From positions 1 to 36,820 of the forward strand of contig JAZQGY010000022.1 in the NCBI GenBank assembly GCA_045540295.1: a stretch of 36,820 nucleotides of DNA, in the 5' to 3' direction. The position numbers and the translations under genes were made by a program. Position 1 is the first letter of the stretch, and each line of letters starts with the position of its first letter. Shown piece after piece: positions 1-6,355 of this stretch. The notes beneath the pieces are model-generated. The model was given only the letters and a program-made list of their open reading frames with translations. It was not told where the DNA came from and made no database searches. This DNA comes from SIG452 sp045540295 (lineage in GTDB: Bacteria; Bacillota; Clostridia; UMGS1840).

Positions 1-33
1 AAATAAATATAGGGGAATTTTGCGCCAAAAAAT

Positions 34-95
34 GAGTTTCTGCCCTGTATAGCAGGGTAGAAACTCCAGTCCTCTTATCTAGAGTATATAAGAAA
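34..95 (-). promoter_or_regulatory. Leader hairpin with intrinsic terminator, purine-riboswitch-like 5' half
   Basis: Read on the minus strand, a 7-bp hairpin (arms at 79-85 and 63-69) is followed by TTTCTACC, then by a strong hairpin whose arms are 34-47 and 53-66 and which ends in ATTTTTT. The last hairpin is a good intrinsic terminator, 33 nt from the window edge, so it probably controls a minus-strand gene lying beyond position 1. The TATA, 7-bp P2 and TTTCTACC order resembles the first half of the purine riboswitch aptamer. The L2 loop and the P3/J3-1 part do not fit the family, so the riboswitch identity is a guess. The terminator shape is directly visible. Confidence 0.35.
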
Positions 96-194
96 CAATG
101 CTAAATAAAGATTCTCATGCCTTTTATTTTTTGCATATTATGGAGTTTATTTCGGTTTTTCCTTCAAAGATACCCATCTTTACCAAAAAGCAAG

Positions 195-228
195 AAAAAG
201 CTCTCTAACCGCGTTTAGAGAGCTTTTT
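195..228 (-). terminator. Bidirectional intrinsic terminator after the ZIP gene
   Basis: A 14-bp stem (195-208 with 215-228) with A5 at one foot and T5 at the other works in both directions. It lies 13 bp past the ZIP transporter stop codon on the minus strand. Confidence 0.85.
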
Positions 229-241
229 ATGGTGTTCTTTA

Positions 242-994
242 TTAGCCAAGCAGAGTGTCTGTTACAAGCATCACACAGAAGCCGATTAAGAAGGAGAAGG
301 TTGCACCCCGTTCGTTTCCGTGAGCGTGGGTTTCGGGAATCATTTCGTCACTGATCACATAAAGCATTACCCCACCTGCAAAAGCAAGCATAAAGGGCAA
401 TACCGCTGTGGAAAGGGAAACAGAGAAGTATCCGAGAAGGGTTCCCACCACTTCAATCAACCCTGTAATCAAGGCAATGAAAAATGTTCTGCCTCGGGAT
501 ACACCCGCTGCCAGCATCGGGCCGATGATAACCATTCCTTCGGGGATATTCTGCAGAGCAATGCCTCCTGCGATGACCAACGCCTGTTCGGTGTTATCTG
601 TGCCGAAGCCAACCCCTGCTGCGAGGCCTTCGGGCAAGTTATGAATGGCAATTGCCATCACAAACAAAAGCACCTTGCTAAGGCTTGTCTCCTGATGAGG
701 TTCAATGTCTGCTCCTGCCAATTTATGAAGATGCGGAACCAGTTTATCTAAAATATTTAAAAACACTGCCCCCACAAAAATCCCTGCCACGGTAATCCAA
801 AGACCGTTTTCACCGCCATATTCCAAGGACGGCATAATCAGCCCGACCACCGCCGCGGCAAACATCACACCTGCCGCAAAAGACAGCACGATGTCGGAAA
901 ATTTATGAGTCTGTTTTTTAAAAAGGAAGCCGATAAGCGCACCGATTAAGGTGGCGCCGCCAACTCCCAATGCTGTAATCAGTACTAATGTCAT
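242..994 (-). CDS. zupT: ZIP family divalent metal transporter
   Basis: This 250-residue integral membrane protein belongs to the ZIP (GufA/ZupT-like) family, which imports zinc, iron or other divalent cations. The signature metal-site helices are visible: HNLPEGLAAG near residue 118 (TM4) and QNIPEGM near residue 148 (TM5), where GufA-type members have Q instead of H. About eight hydrophobic segments are present, with a basic, His-containing loop around residues 88-102 (PHLHKLAG, then PHQE). The start follows an AGGTGAT ribosome binding site. It is monocistronic, with a terminator just downstream and a hairpin directly upstream of the ribosome binding site. The metal specificity cannot be read from sequence, so the symbol is a family-level assignment. 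Confidence 0.88.
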   Translation of the reverse strand: MTLVLITALGVGGATLIGALIGFLFKKQTHKFSDIVLSFAAGVMFAAAVVGLIMPSLEYGGENGLWITVAGIFVGAVFLNILDKLVPHLHKLAGADIEPHQETSLSKVLLFVMAIAIHNLPEGLAAGVGFGTDNTEQALVIAGGIALQNIPEGMVIIGPMLAAGVSRGRTFFIALITGLIEVVGTLLGYFSVSLSTAVLPFMLAFAGGVMLYVISDEMIPETHAHGNERGATFSFLIGFCVMLVTDTLLG

Positions 995-1020
995 AGCAAA
1001 TCACCTGCTTATGTAAAACA

Positions 1021-1051
1021 AGAGAATTCCCGCAGTTTTGCGGGAATCTCT
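1021..1051 (-). terminator. GC-rich hairpin between rbr region and the ZIP gene
   Basis: A 13-bp stem (TTCCCGCA with TGCGGGAA, extended by AGAGA with TCTCT, one bulged A) has T-rich sequence on both sides. It sits about 10 nt before the ZIP ribosome binding site. It could end transcription from the rubrerythrin side or act as an attenuator in the ZIP leader. No clear promoter lies between it and the ZIP start. Confidence 0.5.
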
Positions 1052-1177
1052 TTCTAGTTTTTGATTTTTTGTTTTTTGGTTTTTTTTACTGAAGATTATT
1101 TTTCTTCATCAGCAAACCAAAAAACCCAGAGAAAAGGATGCATCTTTGCACTACCAAAGGTGCAGAAAAATGGATGC

Positions 1178-1256
1178 AAAACGGAACAACCGAACACCGA
1201 AGGTGGTTACCCGAAGCCGTACCGAGTGTACGGCGAGCGGTGAGGTTGGTTCGTTT
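1178..1256 (-). repeat. Structured intergenic repeat, single-arm form (copy 1)
   Basis: The outer stem (AACGGAACAACC near 1180 with GGTTGGTTCGTT ending near 1255) is paired at 11 of 12 positions. It encloses hairpin A (CACC-GAA-GGTG) and hairpin B (GCCGTAC-CGAGT-GTACGGC), joined by the shared motifs GTTACCCGAAG and GAGCGGTGAGG as written on the plus strand. The presumed sense strand is minus, downstream of rubrerythrin and of copy 2. A further small inverted repeat (GCATC...GATGC) flanks it at about 1140-1176. There are no coding signs. Confidence 0.75.
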
Positions 1257-1287
1257 GGCGCAATTTTTCAAACCGTAAAACGCAGAG

Positions 1288-1458
1288 AAAAGGACTCAGA
1301 ACGAACAAACTAAACCGAAGCTGTACATAGGTACTGCGAGAGTGCAAGTTTGTTCGTAGCGACAAGCATTTTTAATCAAATTTCGTTCCGAAACGAAATT
1401 TCACCTTAGAAAAATTTATGGTTTATTCCTTATGCTTGTCGCGTTCTTGGGTTCTTTT
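1288..1458 (-). repeat. Structured intergenic repeat, cruciform form (copy 2)
   Basis: This 171-bp element lies 9 bp past the rubrerythrin stop codon. The closing stem is 1288-1302 with 1443-1458. Arm 1 is a perfect 11-bp inverted repeat, 1301-1311 with 1347-1357, holding a GTAC hairpin. Arm 2 is another perfect 11-bp repeat, 1359-1369 with 1432-1442, holding an AAATTTCGTT/AACGAAATTT hairpin and the motif TTTCACCTTA. The same architecture, with different stem sequences, recurs at 24172-24344. Confidence 0.8.
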
Positions 1459-1467
1459 ATCAAGTTT

Positions 1468-2004
1468 TTAATAATTGGTTGCGTGGATTTCGAAGTAAGC
1501 CTGAGGATGATTACAAGTGGGGCAAACTTCGGGAGCTTTATCGCCGGTTACTAAATGACCGCAGTTACGACATTCCCAAACTTTGGTTTCTGCTTTCTGG
1601 AATACTTCTTTGGTTTCCACGTTCTTTAAAAGTGCACGATAGCGTTCTTCGTGAGATTTTTCGATTGCTGCAACCATACGGAATTTTGCTGCCAACTCGG
1701 TGAAGCCTTCTTTTTCTGCAGTTTCAGCAAAACCTGCATACATTTCAGTCCATTCGTAGTTTTCACCGTTTGCAGCTGCAACTAAATTACTTGCGGTATC
1801 GCCGATGCCTTCTAATTCTTTGAACCACAGTTTTGCATGTTCTTTTTCGTTATCAGCAGTTTTTAAGAATAAGGAAGCAATCTGTTCATAGCCGTCTTTT
1901 TTTGCTTTGGATGCAAAATAGGTGTATTTATTTCTTGCTTCCGATTCTCCGGAAAATGCTGCCATTAAATTTTTTTCAGTTTGAGTTCCTTGATATTTGG
2001 ACAT
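1468..2004 (-). CDS. rbr: Rubrerythrin
   Basis: This cytoplasmic non-haem iron peroxidase reduces H2O2 to water with electrons from rubredoxin, protecting anaerobes from oxidative stress. The 178 residues hold a ferritin-like four-helix domain with the diiron ligands E20, E53, H56, E94, E97, E115 and H118. A C-terminal rubredoxin-like domain has Cys pairs C145-x2-C148 and C161-x2-C164. The length is normal for the short rubrerythrin class. The start follows a GGAGGAATT ribosome binding site. The rubredoxin gene lies 76 bp upstream on the same strand and is its probable electron donor, so the two are likely co-transcribed from the promoter near 2275. Confidence 0.96.
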   Translation of the reverse strand: MSKYQGTQTEKNLMAAFSGESEARNKYTYFASKAKKDGYEQIASLFLKTADNEKEHAKLWFKELEGIGDTASNLVAAANGENYEWTEMYAGFAETAEKEGFTELAAKFRMVAAIEKSHEERYRALLKNVETKEVFQKAETKVWECRNCGHLVTGDKAPEVCPTCNHPQAYFEIHATNY

Positions 2005-2080
2005 TTTTAATTCCTCCGTGTATTTAAAAATTATGATTTGTTTAAAACCAATCCCGCTAAGGGGAAATTTTCAAAAAAGA

Positions 2081-2239
2081 TTATTCTTTTGAAAACATAT
2101 CTTTGCCAACGCCGCACAAGGGACAGGTGAAATCTTCGGGAACATCTTCCCATTTGGTGCCGGGTGCAATGCCCAAATCGGGAGCTCCTTCCGCTTCGTC
2201 ATATACCCATCCACAAGGATCGCATACATATTTTTCCAT
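2081..2239 (-). CDS. rd: Rubredoxin (52 residues)
   Basis: This small one-iron electron carrier passes electrons to rubrerythrin and flavodiiron proteins. The protein begins MEKYVCDPCGWVYDEAEG and ends near CPLCGVGKDMF. It shows the classic CxxCG...CPxCG ligands (C6, C9, C39, C42), the conserved aromatic residues Y4, W11, Y13 and W30, and the PGTKWEDVPEDF segment. At 52 residues the length is exactly typical. A GGAGG ribosome binding site lies 9 bp before the ATG. It sits between the flavodiiron gene and rubrerythrin, which supports a role as their shared electron donor. Confidence 0.95.
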   Translation of the reverse strand: MEKYVCDPCGWVYDEAEGAPDLGIAPGTKWEDVPEDFTCPLCGVGKDMFSKE

Positions 2240-2260
2240 AGTTGTTATTCCTCCATAAAA

Positions 2261-2288
2261 ATATTATAATTATTTTTTATTGTTTCAA
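2261..2288 (-). promoter_or_regulatory. Probable promoter of the rubredoxin-rubrerythrin pair
   Basis: The minus strand shows TTGAAA (2283-2288), a 16-bp spacer and TAATAT (2261-2266), about 20 bp before the ribosome binding site. It is next to a long inverted repeat, so some read-through from the flavodiiron gene is also possible. Confidence 0.5.
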
Positions 2289-2479
2289 GCTGAAACGCAC
2301 AATGCCAAAGGTGTTAACCGACAATGAATTTCTTGATTATTTTCCATGTTTTTATCGCTTGAATTTTCGGATAGACAAGGCAAAAGCGCAGGGAATACTT
2401 TGTGTATGCCCGAGCATTTTAACACAGTCTATGCGAAAATTCATAGATAAAACCCGCCTTTGGTATTGTAAGTTTCGGC
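2289..2479 (-). repeat. 190-bp nested inverted repeat abutting the flavodiiron stop codon
   Basis: The outer arms GCTGAAACG...ACAATGCCAAAGG (2289-2313) and CCTTTGGTATTGTAAGTTTCGGC (2456-2479, split here as two pairing blocks) are almost fully complementary, with several G-T pairs. An inner 16-bp stem, 2361-2376 with 2427-2442, has one mismatch. The apex carries further hairpins with CAAAAGCGCAGGG and GTATGCCCGAGC. The element starts inside the stop codon triplet region of the upstream gene and carries no convincing reading frame. It is unrelated in sequence to the other repeat family here. It may be a 3'-UTR structure or a miniature mobile element. Confidence 0.7.
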
Positions 2480-4278
2480 TATAGTTTTTCAAAGTCAGCT
2501 GCGCCGTGTTTACATAAGGGACAGATGAAGTCTTCCGGCAGAGGTTCCCCTTCGTAAATGTAGCCACAGATTTTGCAGACATAGCCTTTTTTGCCGTCAG
2601 TCTGCGGTTTGGGTTTCACATTCTGATGATAATAGGAATAGGTCATAGATTCTGCCTGATTGATCACTCTTGCCTCAGATACCGAGCAGATAAACATGCC
2701 GTGGGTTTCCAAATCCACATAATCTTCCACTTTTAATGACATAAAGGAATTGATATTACGGGATAGAAATACCAGTCCGTTATCCGAACGAAGCACATCG
2801 GCACCTTCAAATTTATCCACATTTCTGCCGCTTTGGAAGCCAAACTGCTCAAACACGGAGAAGGGTGTATCGGTGGTTAAGCAGTTGATATTCATTTTGC
2901 CGGTCTGCTTAATTACATGGTGAGAGTAGTTTTCTTTATTGATGGTAACAGCAATCCGATTGGGGGTGTTGGTAACCTGAGTCACGGTATTCACAATCAG
3001 GCCGTTGTCTTTTTTGCCGTCGTGACAGGTAACCACATACAAGCCGTAACCAATGTTAAAGAGTGCAGACAGATTGTTTTTATCCACACTTTCGCCCTGC
3101 TGAGCTAAGTAGTCTCCGCAAAGCTCATCGGATAATTTAGTAATCTGTTCCTGAGAGTCTTCATTGAGCGCTGACAAAATGGTCACTTCATTTTCGCAGA
3201 AGGTTAAGTTTTTGGATTTAGAAAACAGCTCTTTCATCACTTTGGTGGCGAGCGGTGCCCAGCTTCCGTTCTGAATGAAGGCAACGGTTCTGTTCTGGAA
3301 GTTCCGCTCGGTTAAGTGATTGATAAACTCTCTCATAAAGGGGAAAATTTCCGCATTGTAGGTAGTGGTTGCAAGCACCAGCTTACTGTAACGGAAGGCA
3401 TCCTCCACAGCTTCTGCCATATCACATCTTGCTAAATCGTTTACCACAACCTTGGGGCATCCCTTTGCTTTTAGCTGGTCTGCCAATTTTAACACCGCTT
3501 TTTTGGTGTTGCCGTATACGGAAGTGTAGGCAATCATAATCCCTTCTTCTTCGGGCTGATAGGAAGACCATGTGTTATATAAATTGAGGTAGTAGCCTAA
3601 ATTTTCGGTAAGAATGGGACCGTGGAGAGGACAGATTTTTTCGATTTCTAAGCCCGATGCTTTTTTTAAGAGATTCTGTACCTGCGCACCGTATTTCCCA
3701 ACAATACCGATGTAATAACGGCGTGCTTCGCAAGCCCAGTCTTCTTCTGTGTCCAACGCCCCGAATTTGCCGAAGCCGTCTGCAGAAAACAGCACTTTGT
3801 CGGTGGAATCGTAGGTCACGATAACCTCCGGCCAGTGAACCATGGGAGCGGTGACAAAGGTTAAGGTATGTTTGCCTAAGGATAAGGTGTCCCCTTCTCC
3901 TACCACGATTTGTTTGTCTGAAAAATCGGTGCCGAAAAACTGCTTCATCATAGCAAAGGCTTTTTGGGAGGACACAATTTTTACATCAGGATACGCCTTC
4001 ACAAAGTTGGCAATGTTGGCAGAATGGTCAGGCTCCATATGCTGCACAATTAAGAAATCGGGTTTACGGCCGCCTAAGGTGTTCTGAATGTTATCCAGCC
4101 ATTCGTGGGTAAAGTTCTGATCCACCGTGTCCATAATGGCAATTTTGTCATCTAAAATGGCGTAAGAATTGTAGGACATACCGTTTGGCACCTCATATTG
4201 CCCTTCAAATAAGTCCACAATGTGGTCATTTACGCCGATGTATTTAATATCTTTGGTAATTTCTTTGATATTTGACAT
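2479..4278 (-). CDS. Flavodiiron protein fused to flavin reductase and rubredoxin domains
   Basis: This enzyme reduces O2 to water (or NO to N2O) at a diiron centre. The 599-residue product has four domains. The metallo-beta-lactamase-like diiron domain has ligands H80, E82, D84, H85, H148, D167 and H219. The flavodoxin domain has its FMN loop TSVYGNT at 252-258. A flavin-reductase domain spans about 395-545. A C-terminal rubredoxin has YVCKICGYIYEG and FICPLC. Carrying its own reductase and rubredoxin, it may bypass separate carriers. The chosen ATG has a GGGGTGAAA ribosome binding site; an in-frame extension to 4383 crosses the promoter and is unlikely. It is transcribed towards rubredoxin and rubrerythrin. 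Confidence 0.93.
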   Translation of the reverse strand: MSNIKEITKDIKYIGVNDHIVDLFEGQYEVPNGMSYNSYAILDDKIAIMDTVDQNFTHEWLDNIQNTLGGRKPDFLIVQHMEPDHSANIANFVKAYPDVKIVSSQKAFAMMKQFFGTDFSDKQIVVGEGDTLSLGKHTLTFVTAPMVHWPEVIVTYDSTDKVLFSADGFGKFGALDTEEDWACEARRYYIGIVGKYGAQVQNLLKKASGLEIEKICPLHGPILTENLGYYLNLYNTWSSYQPEEEGIMIAYTSVYGNTKKAVLKLADQLKAKGCPKVVVNDLARCDMAEAVEDAFRYSKLVLATTTYNAEIFPFMREFINHLTERNFQNRTVAFIQNGSWAPLATKVMKELFSKSKNLTFCENEVTILSALNEDSQEQITKLSDELCGDYLAQQGESVDKNNLSALFNIGYGLYVVTCHDGKKDNGLIVNTVTQVTNTPNRIAVTINKENYSHHVIKQTGKMNINCLTTDTPFSVFEQFGFQSGRNVDKFEGADVLRSDNGLVFLSRNINSFMSLKVEDYVDLETHGMFICSVSEARVINQAESMTYSYYHQNVKPKPQTDGKKGYVCKICGYIYEGEPLPEDFICPLCKHGAADFEKL

Positions 4279-4371
4279 AGATTTCACCCCGTATATATTA
4301 TCATATTTTCCAAATGTGGGATTTTTTAAACATTTTAGGACGGAATATTTTGAAAGATTCCATTTATCCAA

Positions 4372-4400
4372 ATTATAGCACAAAGATTTTCGTTTGACAA
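4372..4400 (-). promoter_or_regulatory. Sigma-A promoter of the flavodiiron gene
   Basis: The minus strand has TTGTCA (4395-4400), a 17-bp spacer and a perfect TATAAT (4372-4377), 94 bp upstream of the start codon. It fires away from the plus-strand small RNA promoter about 22 bp to the right. Confidence 0.85.
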
Positions 4401-4421
4401 TATTTTTTTAAACAAAACTAC

Positions 4422-4449
4422 TTGTATTTTCAAAAAAACATGCTATAAT
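4422..4449 (+). promoter_or_regulatory. Sigma-A promoter of the rod-shaped small RNA
   Basis: TTGTAT (4422-4427), a 16-bp spacer and TATAAT (4444-4449) place a transcription start at about 4453-4456, exactly at the 5' end of the paired small RNA. Confidence 0.8.
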
Positions 4450-4452
4450 AAA

Positions 4453-4621
4453 GTTGCTAAACAAATAGGATATTATATTATGAGAGAAATCAACCGCATT
4501 CACAGTAGGATATGATTCCTTATTTTTGTGCACTCTAATCGTATGAACTTTGCTAAAAAACGCAGATTCCAAGCGGTTAGGGTGTAAGGTTAATTCCTCT
4601 CTATTCTGTTTGTTTAGCGAC
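4453..4621 (+). ncRNA. ssrS: Rod-shaped small RNA, probable 6S RNA (SsrS)
   Basis: The first 20 nt of the transcript (GTTGCTAAACAAATAGGATA) pair with its last 20 nt (ending TGTTTGTTTAGCGAC), with a few G-U pairs and no break. Further in, GAGAGAAATCAACC pairs with GGTTAATTCCTCTC. An apical hairpin forms from ATATGATT and AATCGTAT, leaving an unpaired central region. It has its own promoter and a strong terminator at 4643-4670 and no plausible reading frame. A rod of about 170 nt with a central bubble is the shape of 6S RNA, which mimics an open promoter and binds sigma-A RNA polymerase. No conserved 6S primary sequence was recognised, so the name rests on shape. A cis-acting leader of the small gene at 4692 is the alternative. 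Confidence 0.5.
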
Positions 4622-4642
4622 AATGGAAGTTTGCGTTTTTTG

Positions 4643-4670
4643 TGCGTCAACGACCGTTGGCGCATTTTTT
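4643..4670 (+). terminator. Intrinsic terminator of the small RNA
   Basis: A 9-bp stem (TGCGTCAAC with GTTGGCGCA, one T-G pair) with loop GACC is followed by six T residues. It lies 22 nt after the paired end of the small RNA and 21 nt before the next start codon. Confidence 0.88.
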
Positions 4671-4691
4671 ATTTGGAAGAGAGGGAAAACG

Positions 4692-4922
4692 ATGTTGGAA
4701 CATCAAAACAACCAGGACACAATCGCACAAACAAAAAGTTGTTGTAAACAACTGATAAAAGCCTTGGAAACCTACGAGAACCATCCTGACAGACAATGTC
4801 TAAAAGAAATCCAATCTGTTATCAAAAACAAGACGTTGGATGATTTTGACGTTGTAGAAGAAATCATAATAATTCTGTTGAAATACGGTTGGAACACAGG
4901 GGCAAGACACGATTTCGGATAG
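4692..4922 (+). CDS. Small hypothetical protein (76 residues)
   Basis: I do not recognise this protein. It starts MLEHQNNQDTIAQTK after a GAGAGGG ribosome binding site and ends GWNTGARHDFG. It looks helical and cytoplasmic: residues about 15-35 contain KQLIKALETYE, followed by a helix-turn-helix-like pattern (LKEIQSVIKNKTLDDFDVVEEIIIILLKYG, given here only as a region at about 36-65). It has two adjacent Cys (CC near 17-18) and no membrane segment. The gene follows the small RNA terminator, so it depends on read-through or an unseen promoter. An upstream in-frame ATG at 4623 would lie inside the terminator and is less likely. Confidence 0.55.
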   Translation: MLEHQNNQDTIAQTKSCCKQLIKALETYENHPDRQCLKEIQSVIKNKTLDDFDVVEEIIIILLKYGWNTGARHDFG

Positions 4923-4991
4923 GTTATCAAAGAGCTCTCCGTCAGGGCTATATCAAACTAAAAAACGTAATCGAATGACGGCACAAAAATT

Positions 4992-5062
4992 CCGCCGTTA
5001 TTTACGCAATCAAATACAGCAGCAGGAAGACGAACATTTTGGATTGCGTAAATACTTGGCGG
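4992..5062 (+). repeat. Large inverted repeat downstream of the small hypothetical gene
   Basis: The arms CCGCCGTTATTTACGCAATC (4992-5011) and GATTGCGTAAATACTTGGCGG (5042-5062, one residue above the quoting limit when joined) pair over about 18 bp with a one-base offset and a 30-nt loop. A pyrimidine tract with T7 begins about 8 nt later. It may act as terminator for the plus-strand gene. It has the look of a miniature inverted-repeat element, but no target duplication was identified. Confidence 0.55.
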
Positions 5063-5077
5063 CAGTTTCTTTTTTTG

Positions 5078-5114
5078 GTTCGTTTTTTCTTTGCTGCCAA
5101 AGAAAAAAATGAAC
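5078..5114. repeat. AT-rich hairpin GTTCGT6C.../...GA7TGAAC
   Basis: The arms GTTC-TTTTTTCTTTG and CAAAGAAAAAA-GAAC are almost fully complementary around a CTGC loop. Its long T and A tracts resemble a degenerate bidirectional terminator. It lies between the large inverted repeat and the next terminator. Confidence 0.5.
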
Positions 5115-5127
5115 ATATCTAAACATA

Positions 5128-5158
5128 AAAAAAGGTATGCATTTTGCATACCTTTTTT
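5128..5158 (-). terminator. Bidirectional terminator after the CD1247-type gene
   Basis: AAAAAAGGTATGC (5128-5140) pairs fully with GCATACCTTTTTT (5146-5158) around a 5-nt loop. It is 14 bp beyond the stop codon of the minus-strand gene and should also stop plus-strand transcripts. Confidence 0.9.
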
Positions 5159-5172
5159 CCTACTAAAAAGAA

Positions 5173-5607
5173 TTAGTCTTCGCAATCACACTCGCAATCG
5201 CAACCGCAGTCACAACCTTCGGGCAGATCCAGTTCAATCTGCTGACGGCAGGAAGGACAGAAAATGTCTTCGGTTTCTAAGGTTTCACCGTCCACATAAA
5301 CTTCTTCGCCACAGTTGGGGCAGGTGATTTCGTAAACATCTTCATCGTCACAATCACAGTCGCAGTCACAATCGTCTTCGTCATCTTCAAACACGATGTC
5401 TTCCACGTCTGCCAAATCGTCAGACATATTGTCCATTTCTTCCTGTACCATTGCCAAATCGTCATCGATTTCTTCAATGTATTCATTCATTTCAGCTAAA
5501 ACATCTAAGATGCCTTTGATGATTTTGCCTTCGTTTGTGGATTCATCCACTTTTAAGCCTTCTGCCAGGCCTTTTAAGTAAGCGATTTTTTCGCCGATAT
5601 TTTCCAT
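5173..5607 (-). CDS. CD1247 N-terminal domain-type acidic zinc-ribbon protein
   Basis: This 144-residue, extremely acidic protein resembles the clostridial family named after C. difficile CD1247. Its N-terminus MENIGEKIAYLKGLAEGLKV, then a helical Glu/Asp-rich coiled-coil-like stretch (about 25-75), is the conserved part. A zinc ribbon follows (CPNCGEEVYVD near 96 and CPSCRQQ near 117). Two alternating Cys-Asp tracts frame the ribbon: DCDCDCDCDD at about 78-87 and a Cys-rich tail ending CDCECDCED. The function is unknown; the tracts suggest metal binding. It lies 38 bp downstream of efp, a pairing seen in other Clostridia, and probably shares its promoter. Confidence 0.8.
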   Translation of the reverse strand: MENIGEKIAYLKGLAEGLKVDESTNEGKIIKGILDVLAEMNEYIEEIDDDLAMVQEEMDNMSDDLADVEDIVFEDDEDDCDCDCDCDDEDVYEITCPNCGEEVYVDGETLETEDIFCPSCRQQIELDLPEGCDCGCDCECDCED

Positions 5608-5645
5608 GGGAATTCTCCTTTCAAATAAGAAAGCAAGAAAAGAGA

Positions 5646-6203
5646 CTATGCTCTTTCCATGTAGCTTCCGTCTCTGGTGTCAATTCTTAAAACGTCACCA
5701 ATGTTGATAAACAGAGGCACGTTGATGGTTGCACCGGTTTCTAAGGTTGCAGGTTTGGTTGCACCCTGAGCGGTGTTACCAGCTAAGCCGGGTTCGGTTT
5801 CGGTAACTTCCAATTCTACAAAGTTCGGGGGTTCAATACCGAACACGTTACCGTTATGAGATAAAATTTTAACACATTCATTTTCCTTTACGAATTTTAA
5901 TGCGTCACCCACCTGGCTTGCGTTGATGGGAATCATGTCGAAGGTTTCCTGATCCATAAAGTAATACAGGTCACCGTCGTTGTAAGAATACTGCATATCT
6001 TTTCTTTCGATATGAGCTTTCGGGAATTTATCGGTGGGTCTGTAAGTTTTTTCAACTACAGAACCGGTGATAATATTTTTGATTTTGGTTCTAACGAACG
6101 CCGCACCTTTCCCGGGTTTTACATGCTGAAATTCAACAACCTGATAAATGTTTCCGTCTTCTTCGAAGGTAACGCCGTTTCTGAAATCGCCAGCTCCTAC
6201 CAT
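5646..6203 (-). CDS. efp: Translation elongation factor P
   Basis: EF-P enters the ribosomal E site and rescues ribosomes stalled at polyproline stretches. The 185-residue length and the three-domain layout (KOW-like domain I, then two OB domains) are standard. The loop HVKPGKGAAF places the usual modification residue at K32. The C-terminal signature with GDVLRIDTRDGSY is intact. The start with ribosome binding site GAGGAG fixes the N-terminus at MVGAGDF; an in-frame extension to 6314 runs through the promoter. No modification enzyme is encoded in this window. Confidence 0.97.
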   Translation of the reverse strand: MVGAGDFRNGVTFEEDGNIYQVVEFQHVKPGKGAAFVRTKIKNIITGSVVEKTYRPTDKFPKAHIERKDMQYSYNDGDLYYFMDQETFDMIPINASQVGDALKFVKENECVKILSHNGNVFGIEPPNFVELEVTETEPGLAGNTAQGATKPATLETGATINVPLFINIGDVLRIDTRDGSYMERA

Positions 6204-6273
6204 AGTAAATTCTCCTCTCGGTCGGAAATAAATTCCGTTTATAGTTCTGATTATATTACAATATAACAAGTAT

Positions 6274-6302
6274 ATTATAGCAAAGGTCTTTGAAAATTGC
6301 AA
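6274..6302 (-). promoter_or_regulatory. Sigma-A promoter of efp
   Basis: The minus strand has TTGCAA (6297-6302), a 17-bp spacer and TATAAT (6274-6279), about 70 bp upstream of the efp start codon and 54 bp past the thioesterase stop codon. Confidence 0.82.
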
Positions 6303-6355
6303 GTCATTTTTCAATATTTTTTCCCGTTTGAACCATTTTTGGGAGAATTTTCCCT

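Noticed and set aside
34..95. Complete purine riboswitch
   Set aside because: The L2 loop, P3 and the final J3-1/P1 strand do not match the family; only the first half looks similar.
320..751. 143-residue plus-strand frame opposite the ZIP gene
   Set aside because: Antisense shadow of a clear membrane transporter; no ribosome binding site.
1178..1458. CRISPR array
   Set aside because: The shared motifs are not evenly spaced direct repeats with unique spacers; the pattern is stem-loops with covarying stems.
4453..4621. tmRNA, RNase P RNA or T-box leader
   Set aside because: No tag-peptide frame, no GAGGAAAGTC-type RNase P core and no AGGGTGG T-box sequence were found.
4408..4665. 85-residue minus-strand reading frame across the small RNA
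   Set aside because: It runs antisense through the paired small RNA and its terminator, and the protein shows no recognisable pattern.
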